Positions 35,850 through 48,075 of a stretch of 64,000 bases of DNA are shown here, piece by piece. Origin of the DNA: Tetracladium setigerum (Eukaryota; Ascomycota; Leotiomycetes; Helotiales); contig PZJY01000002.1 of NCBI GenBank assembly GCA_031472005.1, positions 310,001 to 374,000 on the forward strand. Reading direction: 5' to 3'. Position 1 is the first letter of the stretch. The number at the start of each line of letters is the position of its first letter. Below the pieces are notes generated by a model. It did no database searches and was not told where the DNA came from. It was given only the letters and a program-made list of their open reading frames with translations. The translations under genes were made by a program, and so were the position numbers.

Positions 35850-37667
35850 AGTCCCCCCCCCCTTCCGGCCACCCCCCCTTTCGGCCACCCCACCAAAATC
35901 CACCACTTTATATTCAACACTTAATATCTCTACAACGCTTCGACTTCTATATAATCCCCGATAGACTCGGATTCTATAGATGAATCCGAATCGATTGGTA
36001 CCACTCCGAGCTCTCCAGCTTCGATCTGGGCCAATCTAATAGCCTTAGCGTCCACGAACCTCGAATTTGGAGATACTTGGACCTTTCGGCGCTTCCTTAG
36101 TTTATATAGATCCAATTAAGCTTCTAACTCTTTTATTCGATTCTCGGCTTATAATAAAGCAAAATCCTTTTCATCTAATCCTTTTGCAACCTTCCGAAAG
36201 AGTAATCGACGTGTCGGAAGATCATTATGGCCAAGCCGAGCCAAAGTGTCGAACTATAAACGTAAATCTCTCCCGACTTTAAGTGTATGCCACTCAATCG
36301 ATAATATGCTTATATTCCACTTAGTATTAGAGTTCTTTAGAAGGGCCGATTCCGAAGCTTTATTACTATTCTCTAATAGTAATCGGCTCATTAGAGGTTT
36401 ACTTATGTTCACCGGCCATAACCCCGTAGCATTCCATCCGGCCAAGATATTATTAATTATAATTGCAGCTTCCCGGGCCTTATAGTAGCATAATAAGAAG
36501 TTACGCTTGCCGATTAGTGCCGAATCGAGTAAAGGATTTAAGAGATTAAGCTCTCTTCGATAAGCAGCCTTAAGAGGAGAGAAAATCAATAAATCTAAAG
36601 GTTAAAGGACATGAGAGCTATAAGGAGGTAAAAATAAGAGATATATATTCGATTCGAGGCATTTAAATATAAATTCGGTGGTTTCATAGCTGCCATAGCT
36701 ATCCAAGATAAGTAGTCGTGCCGAACCATCGGCCGGTGTTATCTTCGGAATAAACACCTTTTCAAGCCATTCTAAAGCCGTACGGTTAGATGTCCATCCA
36801 TTATCTATTGTAGTGAATAGCTATAATGTAAATATATCGATATCGGCCGGAAACCATTATTATTGCACCGACTTTCCCTTATATATAATAAGTGGAGTAG
36901 TTCGGACCCTAGTAGCAGAGATAGCCTCGATAAATGATGTCTAACTCCTCGTACCGGGCTGTTTCTTTTAAATAAAACGTCGTTCCGAGCTACTAAGGAC
37001 TAATCCATTAAGTCCATAGCCTTCTATAATGCCGGCCTCGTCTATATTCCATCGATTCTCTGGCTTAATAGCTTAAATAGCCGGAATTTGAAATTTTTAG
37101 AACCAAGCCTTAATTATATCGGACCTAGCGCCATTCACTCGTACAGAGTCGACCGTGAGTTGCCTTTTAGTCTTAATTATCGGATTCCGTAGTAAGAATC
37201 TCCGGATCCACCGCTTTCCTAGTGGTGCGTGGTCGCCTTAGAGCTTGCAAAGACGTTCTCCGAAGATCTTTAACTACGAGTGAGTGATGCTACGGCCGAG
37301 AGCTTCCTGGGTCAAAACCCACTCGGTAAGTCGATCCTCGACTACTCGAGGAAGCTTTTACAAGTGTTCGGCACTATCTCGACGTGTAGAGTTCTATTAT
37401 AATCGCTCTTGTAAAGTAGTCCTTGGAATACCCCACTCAAGAGCAGCTTTACGAATAGACTTCCCATTTCCGATCTCCGTCAATGCTTGCACCACGTCAA
37501 ATTCAGTATATTGAGACTTTCGCATAATCACAATTCACAGTACAAATTTGGTGGCAATTAATGGAAGAATGAAAAAGTTATTAATTTTCTAAGTGGTGAT
37601 GTGCAGTCATGGATGAGGTTTGGTGGGGTGGCCGAAAGGTGGGGGTGGCCGGAAGGGGGGGGGGACT
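35850..37667. mobile_element. Fot1/pogo-family (Tc1/mariner superfamily) DNA transposon with intact ends
   Basis: The 1818-base element is bounded by terminal inverted repeats of about 45-55 bases beginning AGTCCCCCCCCCCTTCCGGC. The right end, read in reverse, gives the same bases, with only a few mismatches after position 25. It is flanked on both sides by TA (35848-35849 and 37668-37669), the target duplication of this superfamily. Size, ends and target match Fot1-like elements such as Flipper of Botrytis. Inside lies one minus-strand transposase gene ruined by point mutations, so the copy can move only if another copy supplies transposase. Confidence 0.9.
35930..37527 (-). pseudogene. Fot1/pogo-like transposase, RIP-type decay
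   Basis: From about 37527 downwards a helix-turn-helix start is readable (MRKSQYTEFDVVQAL, then KSIRKAALEWGIPRTTLQE). Next comes the DDE core (RLLILDSYGSYETTEF, LLFLPPYSSHVL) and the end FSPLKAAYRRELNLL with YKAREAAIIINNILAGWN. Many stops interrupt it. The stop after SSHVL is where the family has Gln, and the family DGHGSH has become DSYGSY. These are C-to-T or G-to-A changes, as expected from repeat-induced point mutation. No functional protein can be made. Confidence 0.85.
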
Positions 37668-38371
37668 TAAGGCATTAAAAATATTTGCAAATGAAGAAAA
37701 ATACACATCCAACAAAAAACATATTTGTTGCCCTGTCTGTATCACATGCAGAATTGGTACAACGAAACCAACATTAATTGGACAAGTACAATCGTTTGTC
37801 ATCATAATTTAAGTATAGCGAGTTCACCTAAAAGGCTAAATTTATTGTTTGATTTGATGTTATCTTGCTCCCTCAAAACTATCCGGTTTCTCTGCTTTCT
37901 TTATCTCATGTTTAGAGTGGAATTATAACGTGGTGGTAGCCTCATCCACAAGTTCGCGTCCTGAAAATCAACTGATAAAGTGACCCGTGCGGTCTAGCTA
38001 TGTGAACTGATCCATTCGGCTTCTTTTTAATCCTTTGCAAAGCACCAATGCCCCACTTCTCGAATAGATAGAGATCCAATCTAATCACTTCTCTCAAACG
38101 AAAATTACAAATGGCAGGTATGAGGGAGGAAACGAACCGTAAAGTAAATTCTGAATTGTCTACCAATTACGAGTGCTCGCTCAAAGAAATATGGGCATAT
38201 ATAAATAAAGTCAATGTTTCCTCGAGGAAGCCATGAAAAGGGCCGACTTCACCTGCCGAAAAGAACTCAATCCTACACATATCCAGACTTTCACAATGAT
38301 TTCTCCTGTTCGGAACACTATGGAATCATTTGTCCCCTGCTCAGTGAGCACCTCTGACAGCGAAGGATCGT
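37668..38371. other. Interval between transposon and AA5 oxidase gene
   Basis: AT-rich; a minus-strand frame at 37942-38166 lacks a start and has no recognised motif. Forms the 3' flank of the oxidase gene. Confidence 0.45.
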
Positions 38372-40890
38372 TCAAAGTGTGATTTGGAGCGTTCTGGCAA
38401 TGCTCGGAACCCCTCTATCGTTCATGGCGAAAAGGTAGTAGAAGCCGGGCAGCAGAACTCCGGAGTCAGATGGTAGAGTTGCCGTGTGAGCAGCGTCGGT
38501 TCGTTGGACGGTGAGAGGAATGCGTCGTTGATCGCTGTTGACAGAATGTGTAGCAGATCCCATACGGACCAGAGCTAGAGTGTGAGCAGTTGGATAGTTC
38601 ATGTAAACTGTAATGGTCCCTCCTGGTGTTGCCTTGCGACCATCTGGGAAACCAGAACTGGCTATGGCAAAGATTACAGGACGCTGCGCCAGTGTCATGT
38701 CGTCGTTAAAGAGGTATGGAGGTTGGTATATTTCGCCATCTTGATGGTCAATTGCTCGGTTACAGCCACTGTCATCTTGCCCTGGAGCTAGATTACCGCA
38801 CATTCCACCACCGCCGGTCAAAACAGATCCATCAGGTAGTAGCAAAGAGATGGCATGATAGTTTCTCGGAGTTTTCGCTACGGCAACTCGACGGAATGTC
38901 TTGGATGGCGGATCGAAGAGCTCAGCTGCAAGAACGGAGTCGTCGTCTTGGAAAACACGCGAGACACGTTGACCTCCGGTAATCAGAAGTTGTCCGTTTG
39001 GAAGCACCACCACGTTGGAGAAGCCACGAGGGTCAAGCATGTCAGGAAGGCGCTCGACAGTCGCGTTCGTGAAGGGTTTGGTGATGCTGATGATATGTGC
39101 TCTTGATGTGGCGGGGCTTGCAGTGTAGCTCTGACTTCCACCGGCAGAGAAGATCTTACCTGCCACAGCATCGTACATGACATGTATACCGCACATAGCG
39201 TCTGCTTCGGGATCACGGATACCAGCAGGCTTTATGGACCCTTGGCCACCGGTACCAATCCAGTTCATCGCCATGCTTGGTCCAGCATGAAAAACAGAGC
39301 CATCAGTCCAAGGAAACAACCAAGCATGATTATCAGTACGCCAATCCCCTTCCCAGTCGTTGGATGTCAAGATAGGAGTACTTGACGCTCCAGGAAGTAG
39401 TGTCCATGTATTCGATATTGGGTCGTATATCTCTCCAACTTTGTTGACGCGTGTGCCAGTAAATGCGCCTCCAATTGTGAACACTTTGCCATTGGAGAGG
39501 GTGGCCGAGGTTTGGTACCCCCGACCTATCTTCATGTCAGCAGCACGATTGAAACTTCCATCTACTGGGTTGTAGATGGAAACGACTGCGGCGTTCGTTC
39601 CACCACTGATAACTATTCTTCCATCCTGCAGCGAACTTATGCCCGGACAGAACATATCGTGACCAGTATTGACCACGGTTCGCGCCGAGATACTTCCTGT
39701 CTTATAATTGTACTCGGCAAACTGTGTATATCCATTTGGCGGGGTCCAGAGACTGAACTTGTTGGATGCCCATGCAGACCAGAACATCATTCGCGAAGAC
39801 TCGGGCCATTCAGGTACAATATATCCAGCTACAGGAATGACGGGCAGTTTGAAGACAGGACCCCACTTGCCTGGGTTGTTGCCTACACCAGAATACTGAG
39901 GGAGGGGTCCCATCGGTGGAGCAGAGATCCCTGGACGAGCTATTCCTAGGAAGGAGAGCTGCACTGTATCAAGTGCAGCGGTGGAGATTTGGGTCGGGTT
40001 GTTTGGGTTGCCCTTGAGATAACAAGTTTTGGAATTCCTGTCCCACGATGCAATCCCGCAGCCAGCAACTCTACCACATCTGTTTGCACACTCGTCAATA
40101 GTGGGGACACCGCCGTAATTGAAAATGTTCGGTGAATAGTAGTCTGTGTTGGGACAGACCACCGCAGCAACACCATCGATCGTGGTGATGCTTCGTGCGC
40201 CCTGTGGGCACTTGATGGGCACGGTCGGGGTCCTTGAGGCGGTGGGGCTTGGGAGAAGAGGTCCTGAGGTCGAGGGACTGTGGTTGAGGCTAAGACTCTG
40301 ATGGTGGCCAGAGCAGCTGTTTGGAACCATATTGGCGAAGTCGGGTTTCCCTTGAGATAGCAAGTCTTGTTGCTGTCGTTATATGATGCAATGGCGCAAC
40401 CTTGAGTAGCAGCGCATCTTGAAGCACACTCATCGACATTCGCAATGTTGCCAAAGACGTTGATGTTAGGCGAATAGTAGTCGGTGGCAGGGCAGATTAT
40501 CAGCTGTTTATTTCCAGATATGACGGTGCTTCGTTCGCCTGTAGGGCACTTGTCGAGATTGGCGGTTCGAATAGTGGCCAAATCAGGGGTTGTGAACCAG
40601 ATAGGAGAAGTTGGACTGCCTTTCAGATAGCAGGTTTTGACGCCTGCGTTGTAAGATGCCTTGCTGCAACCAGGATACTTGGCGCACTGGTCTGCACAGG
40701 CGTCGACATTGGCGATGTTGGCAACGGTGTTGATATTAGGCGAATAATAGTCAGTAGCAGGACAGATGCTTAAGAATTGGCCGTTAATAGGGCCAACCAA
40801 TCTCTCAGGGCCGGGGCATGCTGTGATCTGAGCTGAGCCAAAGGTAGTAAGTAAGAGGACTCCCGCCAGGGAGAAGGAGAGGGTAGGCAT
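38372..40890 (-). CDS. Secreted AA5 copper-radical oxidase (galactose/glyoxal oxidase-like) with three N-terminal PAN/Apple-like modules; apparent -1 frameshift
   Basis: ATG 40890 starts a signal peptide (MPTLSFSLAGVLLLTTFGSA). Three cysteine modules follow, each with C.(A/N)TDYYSPNI, a (V/I)DECA..C centre and TCYLKG at the end. A kelch-propeller oxidase comes next. Copper and cofactor residues are visible: GHDMFCPG (Cys of the Tyr-Cys cross-link), GRGYQTSA (its Tyr), RNYHA (axial Tyr and His) and the late HSVNSDQR (His). Such enzymes oxidise alcohols or aldehydes and release H2O2 outside the cell. Between the second and third module, in the linker at about 40240-40330, the frame shifts by one missing base (2519 bases present, 2520 needed for 839 residues). 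An earlier ATG at 40929 exists but spoils the signal peptide. Confidence 0.87.
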
Positions 40891-42219
40891 GTTGATGATT
40901 GTATGAGATGCTGTGTGACTTAAGAACACGAAGAGGCAACTTTCTTAATATACCAATTCCATGATCAGCTGGCCAATGCAACGGCAGTGATGCCATTGAG
41001 TATAAGCTCGCTTAAAAAAGCTATTTGTTGGTTATTGATATCCTCGCCTTGCCTAAGTATCTTACCTAGTACTCACAGTGGCTGGTGTACAAGAACAGAG
41101 CGTGGAGGCTTGACCTATAACTTTCGGCGAAGTTGCGCCTATCCGATACGTTGTGGTATCTTACGTAGCGCTTTTTGGTGGTATGCGGGAGGGGTCTTGG
41201 CAAGCAATATCAAAATCTCCGCTTGGTGCTTGCTTGTAAAGTTTCACAAATAAGTTCATGAAAATTCAATTGGCTTGAGAGCCGAACAGTTCGCATATAA
41301 ATCAATAGTGTACTGAAATCGAGAAAATTCATGTGCTAGAGAAAAATGCTTCGAGCGCTCGCTAAAAGTTACGAGAATCCGAACGAGCTAGCGCCTCGCA
41401 TTGTCCGTGTGTATTCGATAGTTTCTCCGACCTGACTAAACTGACTTGAGTTAAGTTAACTTTAACCTTAATCCGACTCCAGTTAGTTCTAATTGATCGA
41501 GAGGTCCGTTAGTTGTAAGGGAAGAAATGTTACGAGCATGATCAGGGAACCACAGAAGCTACTCGGCCCGGCACCCTGCACATCTAGAGGGATGTTTTCA
41601 CTCTTTGCTCGGACGAAAAAAGTCCGGCTTATCGAGAAATATCCGCAAACTTTTTGCAAAATAATTTTATCTTGCTGAGCTTGAAGCCTGGACGGGTGTT
41701 GGCGTCGCCCGAGGATGATGCCTCAGCCCGAGAGGCCGCTTTGTCCATCGTGGAGCAACCAGTTTTCGTGTTTGAATATAGCCAACTTGAAGGCTCTATC
41801 AGACAATAATTGCGCCCTTCTATTCCCTTCCAGACAATTCTGCCCGTCATGGTAAATTTTGTTCTGAAGTTGAATTTGAGGATCATTTCTGGTTCTTCAG
41901 CGCTGTGAGATTCATCTACCGCATTCGTAATCTTCACATGACCAAAGACAAGTGCTCGAGCCAGTGGATTAAAGGCATGAGTAGGGCATTAGAAAACGCT
42001 GTATAGATAAGCGTACGAATGTAAGAATTTTGAAATGGGTGATTAAGGAGGTTCTTGGATTGTGTTCGATGTTAACGTGTGCGAAGCGATTCAAAAACAA
42101 ATTGTCCCTGCTATTTATGCATTTCCAAGCGACGCTACTGTCCTGTTGAATACCCATTAAATTGTCAAAAGAAAAACGAGGCCTGAATCACCGTAGACAA
42201 GAAGCAGTCAAGCGGCTGT
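40891..42219. other. Gene-poor interval
   Basis: Promoter of the oxidase and 3' flank of the F-box gene. AT-rich around 41250-41480. A 102-codon minus-strand frame (41629-41937) has no recognised motif. No credible gene. Confidence 0.45.
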
Positions 42220-43986
42220 CTACCAATCATTGTCATACTCATCTCCCGTCTTCTCACTCTTACTCGGCCTAATGACTTCCGGAACACTCTCCCTGGTCTT
42301 CTTCCCTTTTCTATACCCAGAATGTGTCTCCACGAAAATCTCACCTGGTCGATCATCCCTATCAGTCGGCGTAGCAGAAAAATAGGAGCGATGTGAAGCC
42401 TCCCATTGTACCCAATCGGGCGGATATCCGCCTCCCATTTCGCGTTCCCATTCACCAACTTTGACGTGTAGGGCTTTGAGGGAGGGGGTTCTATGGTGAA
42501 TCTTTTGTGAAGAGATGAGGGACCAGATGTTTGGGATGAAGTTATCGTCGCTGATATGGAAGGGGTTGGAGGTGAAGGAGGGAGCTGAGGAGGGGTCCTC
42601 GTGTGAGTATAAATAGTCTCCTCCGTCTTCATTGGTGATTCCGAGATCAATGTACAATCGCACCGTTTGTAATTTTGGGAAGGTGGATAGGATGGTAATA
42701 ATTTCCTTTTCGGCGGATCCATCTTCGGAGCGATTGATGTCGACGGTGATGTCTTTCAATAGAGGGCATAATTTATTGATCTCTTGGAGGCTCTCTCTGC
42801 TTAACATCTTTCGAGGATTTTCGCTATTTGCTGACTCTTGGGAGTGTATTTTGAGGCTTTGTAGACTTGGCCCTTGGGCAACGAGGATATTGGTGAGGTC
42901 GAGAGGTTCAACGATGGTCAACTCCAGCGTCGTAAGAGGATTGCACGAAGTAAGAAAAGATTCCAGAGCATCAAGGAGCTGTTTTTCTATGTCTTCATTG
43001 ACAGACCATATCGAATTTATCTTGAGATGCCTCAATGATGGAAATCTACTGTTGGGTACCCCATCTTTGCTGAAATAGTTTGGGTCCATGAGATCCGCGA
43101 TTTCCAAACTTTCCAATTTCGAGATGTCAGTCACACCTTGAAGACAATCAACATAATTTTTTCCTGAAGATTTCAAACACTTGATGTAGTTTGGAGAAGG
43201 GTTCTCGACGGCAAATAGCTTTGCTCGACGACCTTGCTCGCTCATTTCTCCAAAAGTATAGCCATACGTCCCACATCCAGTATCTCCTTCTTTTAACGCA
43301 ACACTCTCTAGATTGGGAGAAAGTGCGACGATTCGTTTGAAAGCTGGAAGACTGAGATCCATAAGAGAACCCATCCAGAATCTAGCATTGATGGTTCGAA
43401 GGTTGGGGGATCGAGCGAGTGCCAGCTCAGCTGGGTCATTATGGTCGGTATCTAAGGATACTCGAGTCCAGTCCTTGACATGCAGTCGCGCTCTGGGATG
43501 GTACCTTGCGAGGGCTTCAATAAGAACAACTGGCATCGGATGATCAGCACTGAAAGTCATTTCTTTCAAGTTTGTGATTTTGCCAATCACTTTTGCTAAT
43601 GGTTTCCATTTCGTCTTTCCTACGTCTCTGACATATTTCAAATCGGTTTGCCGTCCTTTGTCTGACAAAATCTCGATGCATCGAATACTCTTCAATATTT
43701 CGGTGTTGTTAGAATTGTCACTAGCAAGATTTCGTATCCTCCGTAGACTCCCTTTTTGCTCAGTCAGGGCAGTTTCGTTGTTGGATTTTAACTCAAAGAA
43801 TTGACAGCGGTGTCGAAATCTCGATGCAATGTCATTGCAAACCTTTGATACCCGCCGAAGAGATGAGATGGTAGATGGAGCGGTCTCATAGACATATTCA
43901 AAGATGCATTCGAGGACTTCAGGACTGAGGGTATTCATGAAGGAAGATGTTGATGGGTGCATGGCCTGTTTGATTGGAGAAGACAT
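42220..43986 (-). CDS. F-box protein with leucine-rich C-terminal part
   Basis: A single exon of 588 codons. Residues about 17-60 form an F-box (LSPEVLECIFEYVYETAP, LRRVSKVCNDIASR), which would bind Skp1 in an SCF ubiquitin ligase. The remainder is built from irregular leucine-rich repeats (LESVALKEGD, LESLEIADLMD, FPSLRHLKINSI, LTTLELTIVEPLDL) that would select the substrate. The end is charged and disordered (SKSEKTGDEYDNDW). The whole frame is intact, unlike its neighbours. The substrate cannot be read from sequence. Such F-box/LRR genes are numerous in ascomycetes and evolve fast. Confidence 0.87.
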   Translation of the reverse strand: MSSPIKQAMHPSTSSFMNTLSPEVLECIFEYVYETAPSTISSLRRVSKVCNDIASRFRHRCQFFELKSNNETALTEQKGSLRRIRNLASDNSNNTEILKSIRCIEILSDKGRQTDLKYVRDVGKTKWKPLAKVIGKITNLKEMTFSADHPMPVVLIEALARYHPRARLHVKDWTRVSLDTDHNDPAELALARSPNLRTINARFWMGSLMDLSLPAFKRIVALSPNLESVALKEGDTGCGTYGYTFGEMSEQGRRAKLFAVENPSPNYIKCLKSSGKNYVDCLQGVTDISKLESLEIADLMDPNYFSKDGVPNSRFPSLRHLKINSIWSVNEDIEKQLLDALESFLTSCNPLTTLELTIVEPLDLTNILVAQGPSLQSLKIHSQESANSENPRKMLSRESLQEINKLCPLLKDITVDINRSEDGSAEKEIITILSTFPKLQTVRLYIDLGITNEDGGDYLYSHEDPSSAPSFTSNPFHISDDNFIPNIWSLISSQKIHHRTPSLKALHVKVGEWEREMGGGYPPDWVQWEASHRSYFSATPTDRDDRPGEIFVETHSGYRKGKKTRESVPEVIRPSKSEKTGDEYDNDW

Positions 43987-44668
43987 ATTCGGCGATAACA
44001 GCAGGCTTAATTAACTTCAACAAATTTGATGGTTTAGTCTTTGGAAAAGAGGATTTTCAAGGAGAGAATGTGATTTTGTGCGATGTGATTTGGCCAGGCA
44101 ACGATATCACAGCTCTGAGTCAGCAGTCCGAAATTTGATCCAATCACGTCCAGCGAGACTAAAGGTTACTCTTCTCTCGTGCGAAGAAATGATATGCAAT
44201 ATGACGCCTCATGATAACAGATGAAAGGTACAAAAGCTAGGTCGTTGGAAGACATTAAGCATTGCGCTGACCTGAATTCTTACTCTTTGAGTTAATAAGC
44301 TGTGTAAGGTTACGCTGACTAAGCCCTTTGAAACATGCCGTTCAGGTGACATTTTGTGTTGTATCTCTTACAGCACTCCCTGCAACATTTATACATGTAA
44401 GATTACATACACTGCGTTGCATGCAACTCATGGACGCCCCTAAAACTGAAGCCTACGGTACAAACAACTTCCAACATGGAGGAAAAAGCGTTAACATCAC
44501 GTGCCAAAGTTCATAGTCTCAGTGGGGTGACGGCCGAGGTGACTTTCCAAGTCACAACGACTTGAACGATGAAAGCCAACCTCATGGCTCCTGACCACCT
44601 ATCTGTTCTCCTGGGTGATTTTCATATCAGCGACAGATACGACTATCTCAACCTGATCATCCGTTCTA
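43987..44668. promoter_or_regulatory. Divergent promoter region of F-box gene and Zn2Cys6 gene
   Basis: 682 bases between two divergent start codons. A TCACGTG E-box lies at 44497-44503, 166 bases before the Zn2Cys6 start. No ORF of interest. Confidence 0.5.
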
Positions 44669-46427
44669 ATGAGGCCGGCCAAAGCCTGTTCCCAATGCCG
44701 CGCTGCCAAACGAGGATGCTATGTGGCCGAAGGCATAACGGCATGTAAAGCATGCCGAGAGCGTAAAACCGACTGTTCACTTCTACAGTTCTCGGTACCT
44801 AAAATCAAACGAACGATAGCACCTTCTACTAAGTGTGTCCAAGAGTCACCGCCCTCCTTGTCTGGCCTAGACGATGCCATGATCGTTGGTCTCGTCTCAA
44901 ATTATCTCAATCTCATCCACGATAAATCGCATTCTCTATTTCATATACCCACATTATGGAACAGTATCCGAAGTGGAACAATAAGCAAGAGTCTGCTCTA
45001 CAGTATATGCGCAATGGGATCGAGAGTACCGCTCGCTGAAGATATACACGAAAGTGGGAGGAGATTTCTCGCTGAAGCCAAAGCGATCTTCCTCGCAGAC
45101 TTTCAGAAGGTAAATCTAGAGAATATCCAGACTGCCATACTCATCGCCAATCTATCGGCGTTTGAGCTCGATACTGCCTCGGAAGCTTTGTACTTCGGTA
45201 CGTGATTTGTGAATCTGTGTTGACACTGTGCTGATGGTGATAGGTCTCGCAATACGCAGCGCTTTGATCATATCATTACAGGTAGAGGATTCGCGAGACT
45301 CTCCGATTATGAAGGAGATAAAATCCCGGACATGGTGGTCACTGGTCATGGCCGATCGCTGGGTATCTTCTGGCATGAATCTCCCGTTCATGATCTCGCC
45401 ATCGACGACGAGCCCCGATTTACCGATGGATGAATTCTACTTCCAAAATTTACCAGAGGGCTTCAATGATCAGATCATCGCCAAACAACCTGGACTCTGG
45501 GCACTGATGCTTAGTCTCACGGATATCTTTACATGTATTCAAGAAATGAATCGAAACATGGTGGATGGCAAGCTCAGTGACAACTTGACTGCGTCAGTCG
45601 TGGCCGCTCTTGCCGATCGTCTACAAGCGTGGGAGGCTGAATTAAATGCCCAAGACAAATTTTCTTCCGAAAATCTTGACTTCCATTGTCAACGGGGGAA
45701 TGGGGGAACTTTCGTAGCTCTCCACCTTGGGTTTCATCACTATTCGACGCTTTTGTATTATCATAGCCTTGAACAAAACCATGGCCTTGGAAGTCTTGGC
45801 GGCCTCAATGGATACGCTAAACGCTGTAAATTCAATGCGTCATCATTCGCGGCAATTTTGCGAGCCTCGAGAAGTACCAAGGGGTGCCGCATCATGCATA
45901 TCACTACTGGGCACATGACAGTAATATCATCAAGCGTTATGCTTCACACGCTTCTCTTCGGAACAGAATCTGAGGCGGCCGCCGCGAGAGAAGATCTGGT
46001 GAGCAATTTTAGTGTGCTGGTTGAGTTACAACTCCATTGGCCAAGTCTGAGCAAAGCGGTAAGACAACTTTCCTTCGCGTAATTGCAAATTGGTTTTCCA
46101 GGCGGAAATTTGTATTATTTTTATCTGTTTTATGCCGTACATCAAACTCGCTTGCTAAGACAGTAAAATCACCTTTAGATTGAACGACTTTTTACCTTTC
46201 AAAGCGCCTGTCTCTGGTCGACAAATATGGACGCATATAAGATTGATAGGTGGATGTTGAGGTTTCTCATGGAATACTCGTTGCCACTCGACAGGAGGAC
46301 GGGGGATACCGACAGTGAACGGAATTCCACCACTAGTTGCAATAATGCTTTGAATGATGGACTTGAGTATTCTGTGGCCGAGAGATCTCTACTTATTGAC
46401 GCAGAACTTCAGAGGCTAAGATCTTAG
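44669..46427 (+). CDS. Zn2Cys6 binuclear-cluster transcription factor
   Basis: Three exons (44669-45197, 45244-46058, 46179-46427) total 1593 bases, 530 residues. The DNA-binding cluster is at residues 7-36: Cys7, 10, 17, 26, 29 and 36 with spacing 2-6-8-2-6. A fungal-specific regulatory domain follows (LVSNYLNLIHDKSHSLFH, ICAMGSRV, ALIISLQ, RTWWSLVMADRWVS), the usual middle homology region. The factor is expected to act in the nucleus on CGG-containing sites. The convergent BNR gene ends 416 bases beyond it, and a glycoside hydrolase follows. A local regulatory role in sugar use is possible but inferred. The gene is intact. Confidence 0.92.
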
Positions 46428-46843
46428 TAGCTGGCTTAGAATCAATGAGCAGTATTCTTATGATCGACACTTCTTGCCTATGCTGGTTATAGTCTCTTTG
46501 TTGGCATTCCGACAATATCTTTAAGTCGTTTGCGCCATCTGGGTCTTGCCAAGAACACATTGGAGTTTTTGATCAACTGACGAAGTTCTATGCTGAAGAA
46601 ACAATGGATACGACTGGCCACGAGACGGAGATACACCTGAACGTAAGGGAATTCATTTCACTTGACACAAAACAAATCCCGAAAGCTAAATTAAAAGACC
46701 AGGTAAATCGATCAATTCTTCATTGCTACAATTGCCTGTGTTCCAGCTGCATTCTTCCTGTACCTCTGGATGGGTTCGTTTGCAAACAGTCAATCGAGAA
46801 CTCACTGCAGTTCACCAACATCCATCCATGCCTCCGACAACTA
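46428..46843. other. Convergent 3' region
   Basis: 416 bases between the converging ends of the Zn2Cys6 and BNR genes. A 108-codon + strand frame starting at 46604 overlaps the end of the BNR gene antisense and shows no motif. Confidence 0.45.
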
Positions 46844-48075
46844 CTAGCTACCTGCACATGTAGAGCTCAGCTTCGGATAGCTAGGAATGTCAACCAAGGC
46901 ATCTGCGACATAATTGTAACAACTTCCTGAACAACCAATATTGCCACCATTGGCAATAAAAAGCTTCTTCCGACCTTTGGCGACACTATTGACGGGGGTA
47001 TTGACAATCAACAAACCACGAGAATACGCCGACCAGTGGCCCACATCCACAGGACGCCACCCATTTGGATCCGCGGCATCGGTATTAACGAAGAGTTCCT
47101 CGCGAGAATTCCCATTCGCAATAAAGATTCCGAGCCGTCCGTGGTACCCGGCGCTGGTGTCCAGATGACATACGGACTTCCGTTTGGATTGAGATTCCCG
47201 TCGTTGGGGATGAGAGGTCTTTCTATAGCGGCTTGGAAGTTGAGGGGAGATGAGGCGGTCTTGTAGTAGACTGGACAACCACCTGCAATGGGCCCGCCGC
47301 AAAACTCAAACGTCATGACATATTTGCGGGATTTGGGTGAATAAGCAACGGTCGTCATGCCAGGACGCTGTGCGTAATTCGGGGTCGCAACATCATCGAC
47401 CTCATCGCTCCAGGTTCGTAGGTTATTTGTCGTCTTGTGGGAAAGCTTCTGCGCGTGATTGGGGTCTACCTGTGTCGAGTAGAAGCAAACCAGTTGACCA
47501 TTATACATCATCAAAAATGGCTCCCAGACAGCTTTGTTGCCATTTTGGATCGTTTCAGGACCAGGTCCGAAGACGATATGGCTGACGAACGTCCAGGTGC
47601 GGGCACTATCAGTACTGGCGTATAGGTCGATGTAGGCCGCGCTTAGGTTCCGAGGTGTAGAGACTCCAGCGAGGAGGATCGTACCAGCTGCATAGCCACC
47701 GAAAGCTTGAGGAAGTGTATACAGGAAAGGTTGATACCAGGCGCCCCAGCCATTGACCTGATCCTCGACTCTTGAGAATGGTTGGAAACTAACGCCGCCG
47801 TCGGTGGATTTATGGATTGGCCAGTAGGTCTTTTCCACCGTTGGGTCGTAGTCTTCCCAAGTCATGAGGAGAGAATTATCTGGAAGTTGGAGGGATCGGG
47901 CGTAGACTGTACGCCAGCTTGTAGCTTGTTGAGAGGGAAAGAAGACGCCATTCTTAGTGTAGTTACTCCATGGCGCTGGGGTTTGTCGAGTGTCGAGCGG
48001 TGATGGTGCTGCTGAGGCAATTGCGATGAGACTTGCGATGGCAACGGCTGCGAGAGATTGGAGTTGGAAGACCAT
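46844..48075 (-). CDS. Secreted BNR/Asp-box repeat protein (sialidase-like fold), apparent -1 frameshift
   Basis: ATG 48075 begins a signal peptide (MVFQLQSLAAVAIASLIAIASA). The mature protein has Asp-box turns of the BNR type (STDGGVSFQPF, STDSARTWTF) and blade strands typical of a six-bladed sialidase/arabinanase-like propeller. Near 47130-47145 the frame changes. Up to GSPYVIWTPAPG one frame is coding, and from LGIFIANGNSREELFV the next frame is. One added G at the GGC there would join them to 410 residues (1232 bases present, 1233 needed). Substrate is unknown; glycan binding or hydrolysis outside the cell is likely. The frameshift is probably a base-call error but could be a real lesion. 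Confidence 0.8.
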
